Source of the DNA: Polyangia bacterium
Lineage (GTDB): Bacteria; Myxococcota_A; Polyangia; Polyangiales; Polyangiaceae
DNA length: 28,386 nucleotides
Direction of reading: 5' to 3'
Assembly: GCA_030430975.1 (NCBI GenBank)
Contig: JAUIKB010000001.1
Span: 1-28,386 of the forward strand
Shown piece after piece: positions 24,014 through 28,386 of the stretch. The notes under the pieces were generated by a model, which ran no database searches, had not been told where the DNA came from, and saw nothing but the letters and a program-made list of their open reading frames with translations. The first letter of the stretch is position 1. The number at the start of each line of letters is the position of its first letter. The position numbers were made by a program, and so were the translations under genes.

Positions 24014-25716
24014 GTCTTGTTCTCCGGTCGCATGAGAGGAAAGGCGATCACGTCGCGAATCGATGCCTGACCCGCTAGCATCATCGTCAGTCTGTCGACG
24101 CCGAGACCGAACCCCGCCGCTGGCGGCATGCCGTGCTCAAGAGCGCGGATGTAGTCCTCATCGTAGTCCATCGTTTCCTCGGCGCCGCGACCCTTGCGTT
24201 CGACTTGATCTCGAAACCGAGCAGCCTGGTCTTCGGGATCGTTGAGTTCGCTGAACGCGTTGCATATCTCGCGACCGTCGATGAACAGCTCGAACCGGTC
24301 GGTCAGCGTCGGATCGTCGTCTTTGCGACGCGCTAACGGGCTGACCTCGATCGGGTAGTCGATGATAAACACCGGGACACTCTTGGTACCGTCTCCGCTG
24401 CGGTAATCCTCGGTCAAGAATGGCTCTGAGAGGTATTCGTAGGCGCAAAATAGCCGGTCGCCCGCGGTATCACACCCGGCCAGGCCTTTGCGGAAGTTGC
24501 CCCAATCGATCGCCCTGGCGCGCTCGCTGCCCTTACAGAATCCCTTGATCCGCTCGCTGCTGGCAGCCTCTTGGGGCGCTCCGGCCGCCAAGCTCGCCAG
24601 ATCGTCCACGATCGCCTTTGGCACGTCGGCGCTATCGCACGCCCGCTCGACCGCGGTACGCATCGGCACGCGAGCGAACCGATCCCCAAGCGTATAGCGA
24701 CGTCCCTCCACCCACTGATCGTACGTTTCACCCATGCCTGCTGCCCTCATCTTGTCGGACAGGAAGCGGTCGACGTGGCGAAACAATTCCTCGGTCATCG
24801 TCATGAGCGTCGAGTACGTCGCGTAGGCTTGGTAGAATTCCAGCATCGTGAACTCGGGATTGTGGCGAGTGCTAATGCCCTCGTTCCGGTAGCAACGACC
24901 GATTTCGTAGACGCGCTCAAAGCCTCCGACGAGCATCCGTTTGAGATACAGCTCGGGCGCGATGCGCAGGAACAGCTCCATGTCGAGCGTGTTGTGATGT
25001 GTCTTAAACGGTCGTGCAGACGCGCCGCCCACGAGCGTGTGTAGCGTGGGTGTCTCCACCTCGACGAACTGATGCGCGTCCAAAAAGTCGCGCAAGCCCT
25101 GAACGATGAACGAGCGCGCGCGCAACGCGGCAGCGACCGACGGGTTCGCGACCATGTCCACGTACCGCCGTCGATAGCGCAGATCGACGTCGCTCAGGCC
25201 ATGCCACTTGTCCGGTAGCGGTCGGTAAGCCTTAGTCACGAGCCGCAGACTCTGGGCCTCGATGCTCAGCTCGCCGGTCTTGGTGACCATCATCGGGCCG
25301 CTGACCGCGATGTGGTCGGCGATGTCGATGTCCTCGAGCGCGACAAAGAACTCGCCGAGGATGTCCTTTTTGGCGAACACTTGAATCTCTCCGGTCGCAT
25401 CTCGCAACCGCAGGAAGCTCACCTTGCCGAAGCCGCGCCGGGCGACCATTCGTCCCACACAATTCACGACGTCTCCGCCGGATAGTTTCGCAACTCGCTC
25501 TGGATCGTAGCGAAGCTCCGCCTCGTCGATCAGGGCCGACTCATAGCGTCGGCGCTGGTCTCCGATGAATGACCGCGCAGAAGCGTCGACATCGTTGGCA
25601 AAAGGATCGGCTCCGCGCTCCCTGACGCGCGTGGCCTTGGCCTGGCGTTGTACGACGAGCGCGTCCTCACCACCGGGAGCCGCTCCGCCGTCTTTCGTGT
25701 CAGCTGACTTACTCAT
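24010..25716 (-). CDS. lysS: Lysyl-tRNA synthetase, class II
   Basis: A 568-residue enzyme that attaches lysine to tRNA-Lys using ATP. It has an OB-fold anticodon-binding domain (about 83-163, 'VNCVGRMVARRGFGKVSFLRLRD'), class II motif 1 with its dimer helix (about 198-225, 'RARSFIVQGLRDFLDAHQFVEVE'), motif 2 (about 268-295, 'RVYEIGRCYRNEGISTRHNPEF') and motif 3 'GFGLGVDRL' at 535-543. It is longer than the common about 500 residues: an N-terminal about 45-residue charged extension, and extra sequence between motif 2 and 'FIIDYPIEVSPLAR', including 'TEDYRSGDGTKSVPV'. It heads the unit lysS-lolC-lolD, with lolC overlapping its stop. The start was taken as the first ATG. No T-box leader was seen; regulation of lysS is not evident from the sequence. 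Confidence 0.96.
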   Translation of the reverse strand: MSKSADTKDGGAAPGGEDALVVQRQAKATRVRERGADPFANDVDASARSFIGDQRRRYESALIDEAELRYDPERVAKLSGGDVVNCVGRMVARRGFGKVSFLRLRDATGEIQVFAKKDILGEFFVALEDIDIADHIAVSGPMMVTKTGELSIEAQSLRLVTKAYRPLPDKWHGLSDVDLRYRRRYVDMVANPSVAAALRARSFIVQGLRDFLDAHQFVEVETPTLHTLVGGASARPFKTHHNTLDMELFLRIAPELYLKRMLVGGFERVYEIGRCYRNEGISTRHNPEFTMLEFYQAYATYSTLMTMTEELFRHVDRFLSDKMRAAGMGETYDQWVEGRRYTLGDRFARVPMRTAVERACDSADVPKAIVDDLASLAAGAPQEAASSERIKGFCKGSERARAIDWGNFRKGLAGCDTAGDRLFCAYEYLSEPFLTEDYRSGDGTKSVPVFIIDYPIEVSPLARRKDDDPTLTDRFELFIDGREICNAFSELNDPEDQAARFRDQVERKGRGAEETMDYDEDYIRALEHGMPPAAGFGLGVDRLTMMLAGQASIRDVIAFPLMRPENKT

Positions 25717-25758
25717 CGAACCGAGCGGGCTTAGCGCGGCGCTCCGTTCCCTGAAACC

Positions 25759-25786
25759 CGATTCTGAAGGAAATCACCCAGAATCG
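25759..25786. promoter_or_regulatory. 8-bp inverted repeat upstream of lysS
   Basis: CGATTCTG (25759-25766) and CAGAATCG (25779-25786) form a perfect inverted repeat around 12 bases, 43-70 bases upstream of the lysS start, where an operator or the 5' leader would lie. There is no T-run on either side. The length of the spacer favours a protein-binding site over a compact RNA hairpin, but this is inference. Confidence 0.4.
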
Positions 25787-25873
25787 CTGAAATCCTCGGA
25801 CCGCGGCCAATACCACGGCCCTCCGGGTACGCGCTGGCCGTTTCGAAACCTCGACCATCGCGAGATTCATCTG

Positions 25874-25889
25874 GTCAGGCGCTCCTGAC
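25874..25889. promoter_or_regulatory. Hairpin-forming repeat in the lysS/glycosyltransferase divergent gap
   Basis: GTCAGG (25874-25879) and CCTGAC (25884-25889) flank CGCT, giving a compact perfect stem of six pairs and a 4-base loop. It sits in the 233-base gap between lysS and the GT-C gene, 61 bases before the latter's ATG, and so could be in its 5' leader. No promoter hexamers were identified with confidence. Confidence 0.35.
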
Positions 25890-25949
25890 GCAGAGTCGCA
25901 GGGCCGCCGCATCGGCCCGCAGTCGGCCGCATACGGTACGCTGCCGGCG

Positions 25950-27623
25950 ATGAGCGACCGAGCACCTCCCGCAGCTCGCGCCGCGGTAGCCGGCGGGATC
26001 GTGCTGTTTCTGATCTTGAAGGCGTATGCACTCAACCCCTCGGTCAGCGACGAGAACATTTATTTCTATATGGCCCTCCGCGCATCCGAAGGTGCCGTTC
26101 CGTATCGCGACTTTTTCTTCGCCCATCCGCCGCTGCATCTGGTCCCGGCGATCATGCTCGCCAAGCTGGCCGGGTTTCACCTCACCGCGTTCAAAGCGCT
26201 CCCCGCACTTGCCACCGCGGCCAGCGGCTGGTTGGTCTGGCGAATAGGCCGTCTCACGTTGGGCGCGCTCGAGGCTGCAACTGCCGCACTCTTGTTCCTG
26301 TTCTCCTACGACGTGCTGCGTGCATCGAGTCACTTCACCGGCGCGAACTTCGCCGTGCTGCTTTTGCTCGGCGGCTACTTTTGCGCTCTGACCAAACGAC
26401 ACGTGGCCGCCGGCGTGTGCATGGCCTGCGCCACCATGACAGCCCTCTACACCGTTCCCGCTTGCCTGACGCTGCTAGCGCTGCAGTGTCGCCGGGATCG
26501 CATAGCTGGACAACGAATGGCGCTTTCGGCAGCGGCTTGTTTGACCGCCATCGTCACGGCGTGCGCGATAGTCGCCGGCAGTGGATTTTTCGAGCAGGTA
26601 TTTTCCTATCATCTGCACAAACCTGAGAAACCGGGCTCGTTTCTCCGCACAGCCACGGCCATCTGCGTCCCCAACTCACTGTTGGTTTGGGGCGCGCCTC
26701 TGGCTGGCGTGATCATGGCCCTACGGGCGCGCCGGAAGTTGGCGCACCCACCGCCGCACCACGCATCAGCCGGCACGTTGACTGCCGCCAGCGCTGTCGG
26801 ACTAGCCACGCTCCTGCTCTTGGCATCCGGCGCGCGCTCCTTCCCCTACTACTTCACCGTAACATTCCCGTTCCTCGCTTTGCTGGGTGGCTTCAGCTAC
26901 GGCACCGTGCTGCGGACGAGCCGGCACGCATGGCTAGGGGGCAGCACCGACGCCAAGCTCAAACGGCCAAAGAGCCGACGCCGCTCGACCGCTCGACGCC
27001 CCAGCACTCGCGCCACCCGCTGCGTCGCTTTGGGGCTGGTCGTCGCGTGCTTTGGCGCCGAAGCGACGCGCCGATTGGCGCTTGAGCGAGTGTCCTGGCA
27101 CGCGCAAATCGGAGAACAGCGCCTCTACCGTTGGCGCGACGCGGCGGGCTTACCGGACTGGATAAACGACGCCGTGAGGGCGGTTCTGTGGGCGGACACC
27201 CGCGAAGCCGGAGCCTGGAGCCCGAGCGTTACCCGCTACCTTTGGCACGAAACGCGGCGTCTGACGGCCGCGGACCGGCTGCGTCGCGAAGCGGTTCGTC
27301 TCTCGTTACCCAACGAGACGCTCTTCGGCGATAGCAACGTCGCTCCGCTCGTCGCATTGCTGGCCAACCGACACATCGCGCTCGACGAGGCGGATACCAA
27401 CACGATGCGGTTCCGCTCGGGCACAACGTCACTGCCAGAGCTATTGGCTCGTCTCGAGCAACAGCCGCCGGAGGTGGTGATACTCAACCCGCGGCGGGGC
27501 ATCGCGACCATGCCGGAGCTGCGAGTCTGGGTGAAGCGGCACTACGCGCGTTTCGCGAAGGTCACGGACCCCACGAGCGGCGCATACATGATCTATGAAC
27601 GCCGCGGACGCTCACGCCCGTGA
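25950..27623 (+). CDS. GT-C fold membrane glycosyltransferase-like protein (PMT/ArnT-like)
   Basis: A 557-residue integral membrane protein starting at ATG. Hydrophobic segments run from about 10-28 through about 330, some eight or nine in all, followed by an Arg/Ser-rich cytosolic or periplasmic patch near 340 and a soluble C-terminal domain from about 390. The early loop 'PSVSDENIYFYMALRASEGAVPYRDFFFAHPPLHL' (given as the span P30-L64) holds the acidic pair D34-E35 and the 'PYRDFFFAHPPL' motif of polyprenyl-phosphate-sugar-dependent GT-C enzymes such as PMT-like and ArnT-like proteins. Such enzymes add a sugar to lipid A, lipid carriers or exported proteins on the outer face of the inner membrane. 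The acceptor cannot be told from the sequence. It stands alone, divergent from lysS, and ends in a hairpin shared with the converging gene. Confidence 0.85.
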   Translation: MSDRAPPAARAAVAGGIVLFLILKAYALNPSVSDENIYFYMALRASEGAVPYRDFFFAHPPLHLVPAIMLAKLAGFHLTAFKALPALATAASGWLVWRIGRLTLGALEAATAALLFLFSYDVLRASSHFTGANFAVLLLLGGYFCALTKRHVAAGVCMACATMTALYTVPACLTLLALQCRRDRIAGQRMALSAAACLTAIVTACAIVAGSGFFEQVFSYHLHKPEKPGSFLRTATAICVPNSLLVWGAPLAGVIMALRARRKLAHPPPHHASAGTLTAASAVGLATLLLLASGARSFPYYFTVTFPFLALLGGFSYGTVLRTSRHAWLGGSTDAKLKRPKSRRRSTARRPSTRATRCVALGLVVACFGAEATRRLALERVSWHAQIGEQRLYRWRDAAGLPDWINDAVRAVLWADTREAGAWSPSVTRYLWHETRRLTAADRLRREAVRLSLPNETLFGDSNVAPLVALLANRHIALDEADTNTMRFRSGTTSLPELLARLEQQPPEVVILNPRRGIATMPELRVWVKRHYARFAKVTDPTSGAYMIYERRGRSRP

Positions 27624-27646
27624 GTGAGTCCGCGCGGCGCTCACTC
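27622..27646. terminator. Candidate bidirectional hairpin between convergent genes
   Basis: GAGTGAG (27622-27628) and CTCACTC (27640-27646) make a perfect 7-bp stem around an 11-base GC-rich loop that itself contains the palindrome CCGCGCGG. The hairpin covers the stop codons of both converging genes (27621-27623 and 27641-27643). No strong T-run follows on either strand, so it may work as a bidirectional terminator with other help. Termination is inferred from structure and place. Confidence 0.5.
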
Positions 27647-28386
27647 CTCCTCGGACGCTGCGTCGGCCGGTGGCGGCGCAGCGGAAGGGCGAGCTTTCTG
27701 GATTCCGATTCGCTTGCGTGCTGAGGGGCTGAGCGTCACAGCGATGAAGTCGTGGACGTCGATCCAGTCCTCAGGCGGGCACCCGAGCGTCGTCAGCTCT
27801 TCTTCGATGGCCTGAACCATGGTGATGAGGCGCTCGTAGGCCAAACCGGTTGGCTTCTTTCCGAGCTCCAGATTAGGCGCCATCCAGCGCGCTTGCGTCG
27901 CAAAGGTCGTTGCGCTCGCACATACGTGTTGCTTGGGGTGAACCAGCGCGGGGACCGCCGTGGCTAACGTCCAAGACACGGTCTGCCGAGACGCGTTCAG
28001 AGCGCCGATCCATGCCTGCATGGCTTTGGCCGCTTTCAGCTCTCCGTACAACAACTCCAGAAGCGTTTCGGCGGCGCGATCGGTGGCGGCCTCGTCGAGG
28101 CACAAGAGCGGTTTGAACTGGCTTTTGGTGACCAGAGACGTCGCGCTCAGCACCGTGCGCACGCGCTCCATCACCTCCGCGTGCTGACCCTTGGCGATCA
28201 AGTCGGTTAGGATTTCCTTGCTGAGTTGCTCTTGCGCGTCGGCGATCGCAGCGTTGCGGTGGCGTTTGACACGCTTGCCCTGACTTCCGCGGTACTTCTT
28301 TTGCCACGTCTCGCCAGCAAACGCGCCGGGGAACTGTTGATTGAGAAAATCGACTTGCTCTTGAAAGGTGACGACCGGCTCTGAAG
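27641..28386 (-). CDS. Conserved-looking protein of unknown function, 5' end outside window
   Basis: The frame stays open from the right edge of the window to a TGA at 27641-27643, so the gene starts beyond the window. A TTG at 28201 is in frame, but good coding sequence continues upstream of it ('TFQEQVDFLNQQFPGAFAGETWQ', 'KRHRNAAIADAQEQL'), so it is not the true start. About 247 residues are visible. The body is helical and soluble. Landmarks are 'VRTVLSATSLVTKSQFKPLL', a 'WTLATAVPALVHPKQHVCAS' strand-helix region and 'WIDVHDFIAVTLSPSARKR' near the end. This layout resembles a group of uncharacterised bacterial proteins of similar size, by memory of pattern only; no family name is claimed. 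The last about 20 residues are Ala/Pro/Glu-rich and probably disordered. It converges with the GT-C gene. Confidence 0.75.
   Translation of the reverse strand, partial: SEPVVTFQEQVDFLNQQFPGAFAGETWQKKYRGSQGKRVKRHRNAAIADAQEQLSKEILTDLIAKGQHAEVMERVRTVLSATSLVTKSQFKPLLCLDEAATDRAAETLLELLYGELKAAKAMQAWIGALNASRQTVSWTLATAVPALVHPKQHVCASATTFATQARWMAPNLELGKKPTGLAYERLITMVQAIEEELTTLGCPPEDWIDVHDFIAVTLSPSARKRIGIQKARPSAAPPPADAASEEE

Noticed and set aside
25717..25949. T-box or other known lysine-related riboswitch ahead of lysS
   Set aside because: No T-box consensus, no lysine-riboswitch-like core and no terminator/antiterminator pair could be seen.
1..28386. CRISPR arrays, tRNA or rRNA genes, insertion sequences, integrases
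   Set aside because: No regularly spaced repeats, cloverleaf or rRNA-like stretches, and no transposase or integrase motifs in any frame read.

Overview
The window reads as chromosomal DNA from a high-GC, Gram-negative deltaproteobacterium of the myxobacterial type, most likely the Polyangiales or a neighbouring group. The grounds are a Ser/Thr kinase fused to a STAND-type ATPase and TPRs, lipoproteins with long Gly/Ser/Thr linkers, an IgGFc-binding-like lipoprotein, DUF2330 proteins with MYXO-CTERM-like tails, and frequent GTG starts. Genes are tightly packed on both strands. No rRNA, tRNA, CRISPR array, transposase, integrase or other sign of recent transfer was seen. No gap without a gene exceeds about 240 bases.

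Left block (+ strand, 1-10052): the 3' end of a cupin-like gene; a membrane protein with a GAF-like region and a degenerate sigma-54-activator AAA+ domain; a 1302-residue kinase/cyclase-like/STAND/TPR signalling protein; two unrecognised, translationally coupled genes; and a secreted EF-hand-like protein. The four genes from 228 to 8891 are close enough to be one signalling operon.

Middle block (- strand, 18332 down to 10142): a MoxR-type AAA+ ATPase, a ribbon-helix-helix protein with a histone-H1-like tail, two tandem DUF2330 paralogues, a pentahaem cytochrome c lipoprotein with a TPR-like tail, and a von Willebrand A lipoprotein. Four of the five junctions from the RHH gene onward overlap or are only a few bases apart, the last gap being 53 bases. 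This looks like one cell-envelope operon of unknown purpose and is the best candidate here for an undescribed system.

Right block: a divergent astA (arginine N-succinyltransferase) at 18490-19515; then on the - strand lysS, a lolC/lolE-family permease with an unusual extra membrane region, and lolD, in a coupled housekeeping operon for translation and lipoprotein release, followed by an IgGFc-binding-like lipoprotein. A GT-C membrane glycosyltransferase-like gene diverges from lysS. The right edge cuts a conserved-looking gene of unknown function.

Several short perfect inverted repeats lie at gene junctions (2577-2598, 8917-8930, 17444-17483, 18370-18403, 21347-21358, 25759-25786, 25874-25889, 27622-27646). 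They are visible in the sequence, but their function as operators, attenuators or terminators is inference.
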